Below, piece by piece: positions 42,901 to 47,153 of a DNA stretch of 64,000 bases; positions within the stretch are counted from its first letter, which is position 1, and each line of letters begins with the position of its first letter. The translations under genes were made by a program, and so were the position numbers. The DNA lies in assembly GCA_935421135.1 (NCBI GenBank), contig OW285193.1, forward strand, positions 5,450,496-5,514,495, given 5' to 3'. The notes under the pieces are model-generated. The model ran no database searches, was not told where the DNA came from, and saw only the letters and a program-made list of their open reading frames with translations. Source of the stretch: Bugulina stolonifera. Lineage: Eukaryota; Bryozoa; Gymnolaemata; Cheilostomatida; Bugulidae.

Positions 42901-43155
42901 CAATACTACAAATGAAAGAAAAACCCTTTTCATATATCAGTTAACTCTAATATAATAGTCGCAGTGAATAACATGCTTGTAGTTAATTGACAACTTACAT
43001 GTAGGCCTATAGAAATATTAGATACAAAAAACACTGTACAGGTAAACAACCTTATGGACTGTCCATTACCTGTTCTGTTTAAGAGCATCTTTGGGATACT
43101 TGACACAGTCATAGACGACTATACTCAGGTACCGATTACTTCGCTCCAATGACAT
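6328..43155 (-). CDS. Giant modular multi-zinc-finger protein gene (about 54 coding exons, about 2,800 residues)
   Basis: Assembled from splice sites, phase and conserved ligands. The exon sizes sum to 8,412 nt with continuous frame from ATG 43155 to the stop at 6328. The N-terminal ~300 residues are non-finger: a basic RHAQRKRRC patch, an IKSEPG sumoylation-like site and a Pro/Ser/acidic stretch. Then a three-exon module repeats. D exons encode a CCHH finger (C-x2-C-x12-H-x5-H) joined by a VGHVW-like link to a CCHC unit (C-x2-C-x11-H-x3/4-C). P exons encode C-C-H of a CCHH finger. N exons start with Asn-His, supplying that finger's fourth ligand, then encode C-C-H of a CCHC finger whose last Cys is residue 2 (3 in two cases) of the next exon. 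Acidic or basic linker exons interrupt the modules. The last exon carries seven conventional fingers. A nuclear, nucleic-acid-binding role is inference from the family; I know no close relative. Two small exons (30469-30555, 28534-28569) are uncertain. A cluster of adjacent genes instead of one gene cannot be excluded, but I see no internal stop/start pair. Confidence 0.75.
7797..7883 (-). CDS. Zinc-finger gene exon 53
   Basis: 87 nt, phase 0-0 (TTTGTAG / GAAGCA|GTAAGT). Begins ASC, then YYCDVCFKFFSTNSGYLSH-KEA. Its last His is the second residue of exon 54 (FH), making a C2H2 finger split by the intron. Confidence 0.8.
8124..8232. repeat. 33-bp minisatellite beside the hAT element
   Basis: Just over three copies of tatactgtagtacgcattgt acatgcatatgta. 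Related tgtattgtatatactgcaat-type sequence resumes at 10076-10230 on the other side of the hAT element, so the element inserted into this array. Confidence 0.75.
8397..8640 (-). mobile_element. tRNA-derived SINE, family A (left arm of palindrome)
   Basis: On the minus strand: gctaagctggtgtagtggta, B box gggttcaaatcc, and the tail acttgtttcaagtccatgag. Pairs over about 240 bp with the plus-strand copy at 8698-8935, with roughly 57 bp between them. Confidence 0.8.
8698..8935 (+). mobile_element. tRNA-derived SINE, family A (right arm of palindrome)
   Basis: gctgagctggtgtagtggta (A box), cccgggttcaaacc (B box) and a tail with gatttgaaacaagtcgctga. Inverted copy of the element at 8397-8640. Confidence 0.8.
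10293..10388 (-). CDS. Zinc-finger gene exon 52 (N type)
   Basis: 96 nt, phase 0-0 (TTGTAG / AGGAGT|GTAAGT). NHDVSAPKGRVQCKVCLKVL then DMTQHKRS; the closing Cys is the third residue of exon 53. The following intron carries the hAT element at 8234-10069. Confidence 0.75.
10775..10891 (-). CDS. Zinc-finger gene exon 51 (P type)
   Basis: 117 nt, phase 0-0 (TCCAG / TTTCAG|GTATTA). Basic start VEEKKYLKKK, then VPCHVCKEGPFRTSLQFYRH and LFQ. Confidence 0.75.
10900..11165. repeat. Degenerate acatgtaagt-type repeats
   Basis: Irregular repeats built on catgtaagtatacatacgt and similar strings, inside the intron between zinc-finger exons 50 and 51. No coding potential. Confidence 0.5.
11324..11557 (-). 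CDS. Zinc-finger gene exon 50 (acidic linker)
   Basis: 234 nt, phase 0-0 (CCACAG / GTACAG|GTAGGA). DCKRFEEVFSKKSEK then a very acidic tract (DEEVDAEVESESDSDESGG). No D unit follows before the next P exon. Confidence 0.75.
11720..11818 (-). CDS. Zinc-finger gene exon 49 (N type)
   Basis: 99 nt, phase 0-0. NHKEVREDGECVCPYCSETV then ALREHIKL; closed by DC of exon 50. Confidence 0.8.
12259..12372 (-). CDS. Zinc-finger gene exon 48 (P type)
   Basis: 114 nt, phase 0-0 (ATTCAG / TCTGTA|GTAAGT). STCRICLIYSSQHRHNLATH then ISV. Confidence 0.8.
12569..12750 (-). CDS. Zinc-finger gene exon 47 (D type)
   Basis: 182 nt, phase 1 in, phase 0 out (CATGTAG / TGTGAG|GTGTGT). FICPVCGKGFRTQHMLKKH, VGHVWQCSTCSKWFEEEER and HLPAIC. 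Confidence 0.8.
12949..12972. repeat. Poly-G run
   Basis: Almost uninterrupted G run in an intron of the zinc-finger gene. Another lies at about 5257-5273, and a poly-C run at about 57512-57528. Confidence 0.8.
13373..13424 (-). CDS. Zinc-finger gene exon 46 (52-nt linker)
   Basis: 52 nt, phase 0 in and phase 1 out (TTTTTAG / AAAAG|GTTGGT). Encodes NCPSLFDNPERDNSQRK; the Cys at residue 2 closes the exon 45 finger. Confidence 0.7.
13812..13910 (-). CDS. Zinc-finger gene exon 45 (N type)
   Basis: 99 nt, phase 0-0. NHKIKMEGGRLQCPICPDVS then CLLEHLLG; closed by NC of exon 46. Confidence 0.8.
14741..14848 (-). CDS. Zinc-finger gene exon 44 (P type)
   Basis: 108 nt, phase 0-0 (TTATAG / ATACTG|GTGGGT). 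TACPVCKVFKVTNRSYLYRH then IIL. Confidence 0.8.
14947..15246 (-). CDS. Zinc-finger gene exon 43 (acidic linker fused to D)
   Basis: 300 nt, phase 0-0 (AAATAG / TGCAAG|GTATGC). Begins DC, then an Asp/Asn-rich stretch with repeated NDVxxK units, then YKCIPCHKQFDTLLKYKMH, HVWKCEQCGNW and HNASKC. Confidence 0.8.
15651..15749 (-). CDS. Zinc-finger gene exon 42 (N type)
   Basis: 99 nt, phase 0-0. NHKVETETGALQCPLCLAQL then LSLKTHLLK; closed by DC of exon 43. Confidence 0.8.
15812..15960. repeat. 24-bp minisatellite
   Basis: About six copies of a unit like gtaagtacttgggctacatt atag, in the intron between exons 41 and 42 of the zinc-finger gene. Confidence 0.75.
15994..16107 (-). CDS. Zinc-finger gene exon 41 (P type)
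   Basis: 114 nt, phase 0-0. NTCPVCKIHYEGVKHLMAHH then ITC at the donor. Confidence 0.8.
16383..16568 (-). CDS. Zinc-finger gene exon 40 (D type)
   Basis: 186 nt, phase 0-0 (TTGTAG / TGTCAG|GTATGC). Begins EC; VECAACKMVFRNQNALNKHH, VGHVKQCEKCRCW and HDESLC. The Trp of VGHVW is replaced by Lys. Confidence 0.8.
16925..17200. repeat. (TAGG)n and related microsatellite
   Basis: Variants of gtatgtagtag pass into a long pure taggtaggtagg tract at about 17097-17178. Confidence 0.85.
17262..17625. repeat. 20-bp minisatellite, about 18 copies
   Basis: Unit gacagttaggtatgtaggtg with variant positions (cagtcagg, tatttagg) that alternate in higher-order patterns. Lies in the intron before zinc-finger exon 40, ending 13 bp before exon 39's donor. 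Confidence 0.9.
17638..17736 (-). CDS. Zinc-finger gene exon 39 (N type)
   Basis: 99 nt, phase 0-0 (CTTTTAG / TTGAAG|GTAAAT). SHKTTKADGRTVCCCCSKTI then NYKRHLLK; the ligand Cys pair is embedded in a run of four Cys. Closed by EC of exon 40. Confidence 0.8.
18402..18506 (-). CDS. Zinc-finger gene exon 38 (P type)
   Basis: 105 nt, phase 0-0. NTCPICRIYKNSVNGCLASH then MVY; the next exon opens with SH in place of NH, keeping the His. Confidence 0.8.
18816..19028 (-). CDS. Zinc-finger gene exon 37 (D type)
   Basis: 213 nt, phase 0-0 (CACACAG / TGTGAC|GTGAGT). Begins VC, then YQCTLCQMKYASITSLNWH, MHVWKCAKCECWFHERERD and HTYTKC. A complete N-D-P-N run without linkers starts here. Confidence 0.8.
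19446..19544 (-). CDS. Zinc-finger gene exon 36 (N type)
   Basis: 99 nt, phase 0-0 (GTTTAG / TAGAG|GTAAGT). NHIRATSDGDISCPSCLQVV then LRHHLLE; closing Cys is residue 2 of exon 37. Confidence 0.8.
19740..19877 (-). CDS. Zinc-finger gene exon 35 (P type)
   Basis: 138 nt, phase 0-0 (ATTAG / CTTGCC|GTATGT). Acidic lead (EDPGFDMDTDTES), then GTCPVCKIYQADSRENFTRH and ILA. Confidence 0.8.
20122..20411 (-). CDS. Zinc-finger gene exon 34 (extra finger plus D)
   Basis: 290 nt, phase 1 in, phase 0 out (TTTCAG / CTGCCAG|GTGGGA). An extra finger LSCPRCKMQFKLLHAYTSH is followed by a D unit, FPCPVCEEKYQSPRQLWKH and VGHVWRCKSCFKW with HNEDLC. Confidence 0.8.
20520..22010. other. Large intron without recognised exons
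   Basis: Between zinc-finger exons 33 and 34. Apart from the minisatellite at 21.5 kb I see AT-rich sequence and no exon with matching splice sites. Confidence 0.4.
21523..21688. repeat. 14-bp minisatellite
   Basis: About 11 copies of ttcggcagacctta, almost perfect, with one deletion near the 3' end. In the large intron between zinc-finger exons 33 and 34. The open frames across it are a by-product of the period. Confidence 0.9.
22275..22326 (-). CDS. Zinc-finger gene exon 33 (52-nt linker)
   Basis: 52 nt, phase 0 in and phase 1 out (TTTTAG / CCAG|GTAACT). Encodes TSSDGISKEYTIQSRRP. Same size and phases as exons 28 and 46. Confidence 0.65.
22489..22647 (-). CDS. Zinc-finger gene exon 32 (acidic linker)
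   Basis: 159 nt, phase 0-0 (GTTAAG / TCTGAT|GTATGT). Starts KCSKFQELFGDLVSENED, then an acidic segment with VVSDSEDIKPKK. Its opening resembles exon 50 (DCKRFEEVF). Confidence 0.75.
22806..22901 (-). CDS. Zinc-finger gene exon 31 (N type)
   Basis: 96 nt, phase 0-0. NHKLLNETGEIECPCCHQSI then SSLPTHLKQ; the next exon begins KC, closing the finger as H-x4-C. The long intron before it contains the hAT-like element at 22944-24428. Confidence 0.8.
22944..24428. mobile_element. Long-TIR hAT-like foldback element with perfect target duplication
   Basis: Begins catagaattacctcccctag and ends in its reverse complement. The inverted similarity continues for roughly 400 bp on each side (22944-23340 against 24030-24428), including gtttacattggcaaccatta, cagaccataaaattggttt and gtggatctattg. 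A perfect 8-bp direct repeat, gtatacag, flanks it (22936-22943 and 24429-24436). The 8-bp size is that of hAT transposons. The ~0.7-kb centre is non-coding. Sits in the intron between zinc-finger exons 30 and 31. Confidence 0.9.
24640..24762 (-). CDS. Zinc-finger gene exon 30 (P type)
   Basis: 123 nt, phase 0-0 (CTACAG / GATTTG|GTAAGC). GTCPVCKIYKCDSSRHNMRV then HMDL; exon 31 supplies NH. Confidence 0.8.
25102..25319 (-). CDS. Zinc-finger gene exon 29 (D type)
   Basis: 218 nt, phase 1 in, phase 0 out (GCTGTAG / GAG|GTAATG). YACPACPKQCPTASELLRH, then VGHVWQCANCSVWFKEEDR and HVEDEC. Confidence 0.8.
25733..25784 (-). CDS. Zinc-finger gene exon 28 (52-nt linker)
   Basis: 52 nt, phase 0 in and phase 1 out (TTGCAG / AGTGG|GTGAGT). 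Encodes QCGQVGDSAQSHLPTEV. Confidence 0.65.
25912..26035. repeat. 26-bp minisatellite
   Basis: Five copies of a unit like tatgtctagtacagaagggc agtgg, in the intron between exons 27 and 28 of the zinc-finger gene. Confidence 0.8.
26317..26480 (-). CDS. Zinc-finger gene exon 27 (variant D)
   Basis: 164 nt, phase 1 in, phase 0 out. ATCHLCNQRMDSVAKLQRHS-RIC then FKCITCFKEFDRHEDVKEH-VKEH. The ligand order is swapped (CCHC first, CCHH second) relative to the usual D unit. Confidence 0.8.
26513..26735. mobile_element. Palindromic MITE (same family as 5.03 kb)
   Basis: Left end cagactaccgttgatactaa ctactag and right end gttagtagttggtataaacg gtagt are inverted copies, and the interior shares ctaactaacacgtgccagtt with the element at 5027-5244. 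Lies within an intron of the zinc-finger gene. Confidence 0.65.
26839..26943 (-). CDS. Zinc-finger gene exon 26 (canonical C2H2)
   Basis: 105 nt, phase 1-1. Contains YVCQQCNKGFTSKFSLKRHN followed by NKLH, a classic TFIIIA-type finger with the F and L core residues, unlike the D/P/N units. Confidence 0.8.
27178..27480. repeat. 24-bp minisatellite and adjoining CA repeat
   Basis: About nine copies of cacatacaccacactccact accg, running into (ca)n at 27460-27485. Directly adjoins exon 25 of the zinc-finger gene. Long open frames on both strands are by-products of the 24-bp period. Confidence 0.9.
27500..27554 (-). CDS. Zinc-finger gene exon 25 (basic linker)
   Basis: 55 nt, phase 0 in and phase 1 out (AATCAG / AAAG|GTGTGT). 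Encodes VTSRKSRNRHSTRSSQIK. First of four small exons that introduce a phase-1 intron. Confidence 0.65.
27876..28061 (-). CDS. Zinc-finger gene exon 24 (N remnant, acidic)
   Basis: 186 nt, phase 0-0. Starts NHMGGAPTAQ, then a strongly acidic region with the repeat DDDMSDGG occurring twice and a Tyr/Asp-rich end (GYDYDDSDVDENYEPP). No N finger of its own. Confidence 0.8.
28288..28398 (-). CDS. Zinc-finger gene exon 23 (P type)
   Basis: 111 nt, phase 0-0. NTCPVCRLYTNPSMLTVLKH then VEY at the donor; exon 24 supplies NH. Confidence 0.8.
28534..28569 (-). CDS. Zinc-finger gene exon 22 (uncertain)
   Basis: Possible 36-nt exon between TATTAG and ATCACT|GTGGGT encoding SCSAPVASEEIT in phase 0. D exons elsewhere are followed directly by a P exon, so this may be intronic. 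Confidence 0.3.
28963..29157 (-). CDS. Zinc-finger gene exon 21 (D type)
   Basis: 195 nt, phase 0-0 (ATTTAG / TGCAAG|GTAGTA). HQCVVCYKVCDSALALTNH, then VGHVWRCKNCHKWFKEEDR and HDEAKC: a textbook D unit. Confidence 0.85.
29652..29785. repeat. (AGCAT)n microsatellite
   Basis: Roughly 25 copies of agcat, with a single variant, in the intron after zinc-finger exon 20. A shorter ataac-type run occurs at 20430-20460. Confidence 0.9.
29907..29990 (-). CDS. Zinc-finger gene exon 20 (linker)
   Basis: 84 nt, phase 0-0 (GCATAG / GAACAG|GTATGT). Encodes IKPTSQVKPTVTRRSSANSK plus a short tail ending REQ, parallel to exon 19. Confidence 0.65.
30162..30275 (-). CDS. Zinc-finger gene exon 19 (linker)
   Basis: 114 nt, phase 0-0 (TTGCAG / GAACAG|GTAGGT). 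Ser/Thr-rich with TMSRKSSRASKSDAVPEEQ. Resembles exon 20, suggesting linker exons are also duplicated. Confidence 0.65.
30469..30555 (-). CDS. Zinc-finger gene exon 18 (uncertain linker)
   Basis: 87 nt if the weak donor CCT|GTAGCA is used; acceptor GGTTAG. Encodes a low-complexity Ser/Val/Thr/Pro peptide (KSVSTSVSVSTPVSVYASV). Without that donor the frame runs to a stop a few codons later, so this exon may be skipped or be terminal in an alternative transcript. Confidence 0.4.
30932..30988 (-). CDS. Zinc-finger gene exon 17 (N remnant)
   Basis: 57 nt, phase 0-0 (TGTTAG / AACAAC|GTAAGT). Encodes NHSDAKAGADRPVDLPDNN. It keeps the Asn-His needed by the exon 16 finger but has lost its own finger. 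Confidence 0.7.
31260..31379 (-). CDS. Zinc-finger gene exon 16 (P type)
   Basis: 120 nt, phase 0-0. Third copy of the exon 12/14 peptide (with T and R substitutions near the start: DETAIAAASNRQ). Confidence 0.85.
31536..31610. repeat. Short minisatellite
   Basis: Four copies of a ~20-bp unit, gacaaggggctaccctggag, in the intron after exon 15. Confidence 0.7.
32562..32906 (-). CDS. Zinc-finger gene exon 15 (N remnant fused to D)
   Basis: 345 nt, phase 0-0, same length as exon 13. The linker differs by several residues (e.g. GEISTSLHSQKE against GERSTSLDSQNE), while the D unit is almost unchanged, which suggests constraint on the fingers. Confidence 0.85.
33048..33167 (-). CDS. Zinc-finger gene exon 14 (P type)
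   Basis: 120 nt, phase 0-0. Same peptide as exon 12 (ASNKQVPDDTCHICKIYSNT) and part of the same 1,994-bp duplication. Confidence 0.85.
33783..34087. mobile_element. MITE with ~85-bp terminal inverted repeats
   Basis: The left arm gtgggtgttcagtctcac...gactatcactagac is repeated inverted at the right end (gtctagtgatagtcac...gagactggacacccac). The centre is non-coding and low-complexity. Target duplication not clear. It sits between the two copies of the exon 12-15 duplication. Confidence 0.75.
34556..34900 (-). CDS. Zinc-finger gene exon 13 (N remnant fused to D)
   Basis: 345 nt, phase 0-0. Begins with Asn-His but lacks the C-C-H of an N finger. Runs through a Ser/Asn-rich linker straight into a D unit (KCPMCPQSY...VWKCETCQLWF...HEASC). 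Duplicate of exon 15 at a spacing of 1,994 bp. Confidence 0.85.
35042..35161 (-). CDS. Zinc-finger gene exon 12 (P type)
   Basis: 120 nt, phase 0-0 (TTTCAG / CAGTGG|GTAAGT). DTCHICKIYSNTSEYRLSQH then IQW at the splice site; the second His is in exon 13. Near-identical to exons 14 and 16. Confidence 0.85.
35412..35940 (+). mobile_element. LINE fragment, 3' part of a reverse transcriptase ORF
   Basis: Encodes LTKSFVWSVFMRGSETW, KMWIWRRMEKINWIG and, after an in-frame TGA at about 35714, VGHVLRHEGLVKDVIEGRME then GKRPRGRKR. These are hallmarks of the C-terminal region of a widespread RTE/CR1-like endonuclease-reverse transcriptase. The 5' end is missing, as usual for LINE insertions, and the premature stop shows it is dead. 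Inserted opposite to the host gene in the intron between zinc-finger exons 11 and 12. Confidence 0.85.
35993..36217 (-). CDS. Zinc-finger gene exon 11 (D type)
   Basis: 225 nt, phase 0-0 (CCTCAG / TGTCCA|GTATGT). KCPMCPQSYATAYGVNRHIQ...GHVWKCDTCQIWF...HEASC. Its finger part is nearly identical to exons 13 and 15, so the three share a recent origin, but it lacks their NH-leading segment. Confidence 0.85.
36714..36884 (-). CDS. Zinc-finger gene exon 10 (basic linker)
   Basis: 171 nt, phase 0-0 (ATTTAG / ATCG|GTAAGT). Encodes KLKSKKQFNSVLAYMEYYDI then a basic Ser/Arg/Lys region (SSRRGRSLGKRKP). No zinc ligands. Confidence 0.7.
37253..37414 (-). CDS. Zinc-finger gene exon 9 (D type)
   Basis: 162 nt, phase 0-0 (TGTAG / TGTCAG|GTGAGC). 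Encodes GCPKCEKDIP...HLAEVH-RWQCRSCEGW...DHIASC, the paired CCHH-CCHC unit with a slightly altered link. Confidence 0.75.
37607..37822. repeat. 21-bp minisatellite
   Basis: Ten copies of cacccattggtcagtactca a with few substitutions, in the intron between exons 8 and 9 of the zinc-finger gene. Confidence 0.9.
37964..38098 (-). CDS. Zinc-finger gene exon 8 (linker)
   Basis: 135 nt, phase 0-0, donor CAG|GTCCGT. Starts SYC, supplying the last ligand of the exon 7 finger, then a Ser/Thr/Asp-rich linker (DLDTLPTSHSSMDTDRENN) with no fingers. Confidence 0.65.
38596..38748. repeat. 28-bp minisatellite
   Basis: Six copies of tatattggcatgtctggagg ctatacta, in the intron between exons 7 and 8. Confidence 0.9.
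38864..38956 (-). CDS. Zinc-finger gene exon 7 (N type)
   Basis: 93 nt, phase 0-0. Opens with Asn-His (completing the exon 6 finger), then SCPLCDASIS...FSSHCD. The closing Cys of this CCHC finger is the third residue of exon 8, which gives H-x4-C. Confidence 0.75.
39872..39988 (-). CDS. Zinc-finger gene exon 6 (P type)
   Basis: 117 nt, phase 0-0 (CATACAG / CACAG|GTATGT). Encodes FNCAVCKVF...EIIQHLSQ, three ligands of a CCHH finger. The fourth His comes from the NH that opens exon 7. Confidence 0.75.
40397..41103 (-). CDS. Zinc-finger gene exon 5 (large linker plus first D unit)
   Basis: 707 nt, the largest exon of the gene. About 180 residues rich in Pro, Ala, Thr and acidic residues (including a GWSSDGDEGMEDTAYSE acidic stretch) precede the first D module, LKCPLCAF...HLQTH-SWQCAVCTKW...HATKCK. 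It ends in phase 0 at AAG|GTATGT. Confidence 0.8.
41690..41740 (-). CDS. Zinc-finger gene exon 4 (sumoylation-like motif)
   Basis: 51 nt between TTTTAG and AATG|GTGAGT, phase 1 in and out. Encodes YSSIGVVIKSEPGLEN; IKSE fits the psi-K-x-E sumoylation consensus common in transcription factors. Confidence 0.7.
42118..42294 (-). CDS. Zinc-finger gene exon 3 (basic patch)
   Basis: 177 nt, phase 1 in and out, donor GCAG|GTTAGT. Encodes a proline run (LRPPPPTNRH) followed by AQRKRRC, a likely nuclear-localisation patch, then an acidic segment. Confidence 0.7.
42789..42835 (-). CDS. Zinc-finger gene exon 2
   Basis: 47 nt between TTTCAG and CCAG|GTAAAT, entering in phase 2 and leaving in phase 1. 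Encodes PKHAAQAVTSLQSQP. Both phases match the neighbouring exons. Confidence 0.65.
43070..43155 (-). CDS. Zinc-finger gene exon 1 (start codon)
   Basis: ATG at 43155 opens MSLERSNRYLSIVVYDCVKY and continues to a donor AACAG|GTAATG in phase 2. It was chosen as the start because exons 2-5 join to it in frame. A possible 5' UTR acceptor lies just upstream (gatatag). The peptide is not recognised. Confidence 0.7.
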
Positions 43156-46100
43156 AGCTTCACCTATATCACCACATCGTGTATAGTCAATTATCTATTC
43201 AACTTCCTCTTTGCTGCAAGAGGCAAGAGAGAAATAGGCTATTGGCAGGAAGAAGGTAAAAGCATCAGATGAAGAATGGCATGGGAGTATTCACCATTGA
43301 TATGTGTAAGCTAATGGCCTGTTCTGTAGTATAATTTGCAAGGATTGGACAATTCCAAAAAAAGTCGATTCTGACGATTCCGATTCGACCGGTTCCTGGA
43401 CAGATCCATACAGTAACCAATTACAACTGGTAAACAAATTGGCGAAATAGGCCTATATACCAGACTTAATTAAGCCTAGAAGTAAATCAATTACAATGGC
43501 TAATTAGTAGCTACCTGTTAAAATTGTCATGAAGCAAGGAAGCATTAACTTAAATCAATGAAGATATGATTTAACTTTATTTAGTGTACTGCATTCACTA
43601 ATCTATATTTTAGCCCCAATGTTTAGATTGCTAAGTAGCCCTATAGCGGTGCTACTAACTAACGTATGGTAAACTGATCTGATTAGATAATTGTTGCAAT
43701 AAGTTTGAGCATAGGAATTGAGTGGTTAACTAGTATTGTTGACAGCCTGCATTGAGTATTCTTTCCAGGTTAAAATGGAGCCTCTGAACTGCACTGAAAA
43801 GCAGAAGGGGAGGCCTTCGTTTGTTAAAATCAAAACCAAACAAAATGAGTAAAAGCAGAGAGACTAGAAAAGGAACATGTAAGGGTATAACTTTTAACTA
43901 GGCGATGTAGGCCTACTAACAGCTCCAACTCTCATGTCTCTGGCTGTTCGTGTAACCAATGCGTTGAAGCACACTGTGCTATTTGTAGCCTTATAGATAG
44001 CCACAGGCGAATGTCCGAAAAAACAATTCGAAACAGGATGTTTTGAAAGTGGACAGTTCAACACCGGAAAGTTCGAAATGCCAAACTCCAACCACCAGAT
44101 TTCAACTAATTTATATTTTTACTATTATTTTTTTATTTAATTAACTAAATTAATCAATTAAAATTAATTATCTGTGAGTTGTGTTCTTCTAAATGTAATA
44201 TACACAGTTTCGAACTGTACGGTTTCGAACTGTTCGGTTGTGAAACGTCCTATTTCGAACTGCCTTTTTCGAAATGTCCCTTTTCCTTTACTTATGGACT
44301 GGGATCTAGTATTTTGTCTAGGCCTACTTGGTTTAAAACAATAGTGCATTGACTTGGATTTCTTGAGACTCTCTGTAAACTTATTATGCTCACAAAGATT
44401 CCAGACTAAACCTCGGGCTCAGGACATGTTATTTATTAATTATATGAACAATAATCCAAGCTACTCAAAATAGTTATATCTACATCTGTCACTAAACAAC
44501 TAGGCTAATCATAGTAATAGTTGTAAAAGTAAATATACAAAACTTGAAAAACAAAATAAGATTAGATAGCAAATAGAAACAAGTGGAAAAATATTCTTTA
44601 ATAAGTATTTAATATAATTAATAATAATAATATAATTAATAAAAATAATATTTTTAATTATTATTTATATTATAATTATTTTTAATTTTATAATTTATTA
44701 TTAATAATACAAATAGACAGCGAAGTGGTACACAGTGTTGGTGCAAGACTCCTATCTAACTAACATACAAGTAGCAGAATCTCCGACAATGGTATATTTT
44801 AATTGAAATTACCAAAGCTCAATGCCTAGAGTTGGAAGAGAAGAGAACTATCTAAAGCCCCATCACCAAATCAGTGGACTAGTGAGAATATTTTAGCAAT
44901 CACGAGGCTCATTTCCTTCTAAACATGCTTAAAATTGAATAGTTAGTTTTCATAGAAATGCTACGCATATCACTATTGGCTATATTCTTAACCAATTATC
45001 GAATCAACGTCATTTTTGCAAAAATACTCAGAAATGTTATTGAACAATAGAGTTGTCTTCCCAGAGAGAAGATAACTCTATTTGGGAAACGCAAAAGCTC
45101 GCAAGTAGTATTTAAATGAGAGTTGTGCACTTTTAAGCACTAGTAGCAAGGAGAAGATAACTCTTAACTACGACTACAGAAAAGTATTGAGCACACGCCT
45201 GTAGCTGTAAATAATTATGACTGGGTAAACGAAGTAATGAACAAGCTAGTAGTGGGTAAAGTATTAGTAGACAGAGACAGTACAAGCAGCAGTCAGTATG
45301 ATAGAATCATAATTATATGCCATGCACTGTTTATATTCTACGATGCATCTTTGCCCTTTGGTTATGTGTGGTCACTGGTCACCATTGGTGACTTACCAAT
45401 GCCACCTGATAATGATATTAGAACAATATAATATACATGATTGTATACTGTACTGTAGATTGTAAATATTGAATATAATAGGTCATTATATTCTACATGT
45501 ACAATCTACTAACAGTACACCCTGGAATATCATTTTCGTTTAGCTATGTTTCTCAGTCTCCAATAACATAGCAGCCAGTTATCAATCTAAGCTTTTGTTA
45601 GAGGTTACAAAGTATTGGCTCAGGAGAAGAGGACAACAAGCAGACGAAAACAGCAGACGACAACGAGCAGATATTCACTGATGAGTTTTTATGAAATTCA
45701 AATAAAATGTGGGTTGCTATTTAGATTAGCCCATGCTACTGTAGTGGAATATACATTACAATGTAGTATATTATGCAGTGTAAATGCTATAGTCTGTAGT
45801 ACAATATTACCACATATGCACATAATATACTGTACTATTATTTATAATACAATGTAGATTATGCAAGTAATAAGAAAGAAAGAATGTGAAAATGTGGAAT
45901 ATGAATGCAGAGACATACATGTAGGCACAACATGGACAGTGCAGCCTTCCATCAGTCTGGTAAAGGCTACTTTTGTCTGGTGTATGCCACACCCACTGTC
46001 TATCCATGTATGATGGGACATTGCAAGCAACAAAGGAGAAGGTCACATGCTAAAGAATCTCCACCTGTCAACACTGGAGGCTCAGGTCAAGATGGCCATA

Positions 46101-46280
46101 CATACATGTAGTCTATACATATAGTATGGTGTCATCCTCAACCAGTATCATTCAAAGTTCGTGTTATAACCCTCACTTACATGTATTTCACACCTAGAAA
46201 ATCATTCACCATTCTAGAGTGATCTAGAGTGACCACTCCCACATACTATACCTTACCAAAAACAGATCTGCACACTTACC
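43156..46280. other. Intergenic or 5' UTR region of the zinc-finger gene
   Basis: No domain-bearing exon seen. 43995-44290 contains several inverted copies of a ttcgaactgtncggttt motif (possible foldback element), and 44580-44705 is nearly pure AT. The promoter of the zinc-finger gene should be here but I could not assign elements. Confidence 0.35.
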
Positions 46281-46498
46281 TGGACAGCTTGCTGTGATAA
46301 TTCACTGACCAGTTGGATGTGAAAATCTTCTGTGATAAAATAATAAGCTTGTACTAATTTTGCTAAATAATGCAACAAGTTAGTAGCTGGTTTATAAAAC
46401 TTTTGAAACCCGGTCTTTAGGGAATGTATTTCTATTTTCCCCAATGCGGATAAGTACCAATGCTTAGTGGCCTCTGGTGTTATGCCAGACAAGGTCTG
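46280..46498 (-). CDS. Possible isolated exon, unknown protein
   Basis: About 72 open codons (SGITPEATKHWYLSALGKIE ... FQKFYKPATNLLHYLAKLVQ ... ELSQQAVQ) ending exactly at a strong donor, CAG|GTAAGTG, in phase 0. There is no ATG. The only acceptor (GGTTAG) has a poor pyrimidine tract. No downstream partner exon was found, so it may be a relic or a chance ORF. Confidence 0.25.
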
Positions 46499-47153
46499 CT
46501 AACCACCAATCGGGCGGGTGGCATAATGTCAGTCCGGCCCTCCTTAATCTGTTTGCTGTCTAGGTGAGTGGGTAAGTTATCAAGTCCGATTACATGTACA
46601 AAATGTACTACTGAAAAAAAATTTCTCCAGATAAAAGTACGATGTGTGTTATTATGGGCTTTCTGCCGATACAGTATAATGCTGTATTGACAGAAAGACT
46701 GATCACACCTGATGGGGGCAGAGATATTCAATTAGTGGCGGTCCCAGAACGCAAAGAGGTACCAGTAGGCCTGGGTCAACCGTTCTTCAAGATACCATGG
46801 TAACGCTACTCAAAATAGAAGCGTAGTGCTGAAAAAATTAATGGCCGAAAACTGGTTGCAAAAGTGATGCATTTAACGATACCAGGTTTTAGACAAGAAT
46901 ATGGGAGTTACTGGTTAATACCAGCAACAATATCTAAGCTTATCAGCACATGTGCAATAGCAAATGGGTATAAACAGCATATTATTATAATTATATGAGT
47001 ATCTAATGTAGTGTCATGCTAGCCACAAAGCACTGTACATGTCCATAAAATACTGTAATGTTCAGCTGAATATCCTTGATGTGTTTTATTAATAGTATAT
47101 ACAGTCAGTGATTTTGCTCAGGATCACAGGCTCATCTCAATTTACCATCATAT

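Noticed and set aside
45807..46046. Possible minus-strand exon with HCPCC
   Set aside because: A CC pair alone, no downstream His in register, weak acceptor, and no phase-compatible neighbour.
46480..46731. 83-codon minus-strand ORF
   Set aside because: Different frame from the exon-like ORF at 46280-46498, no splice support and no recognised domain.
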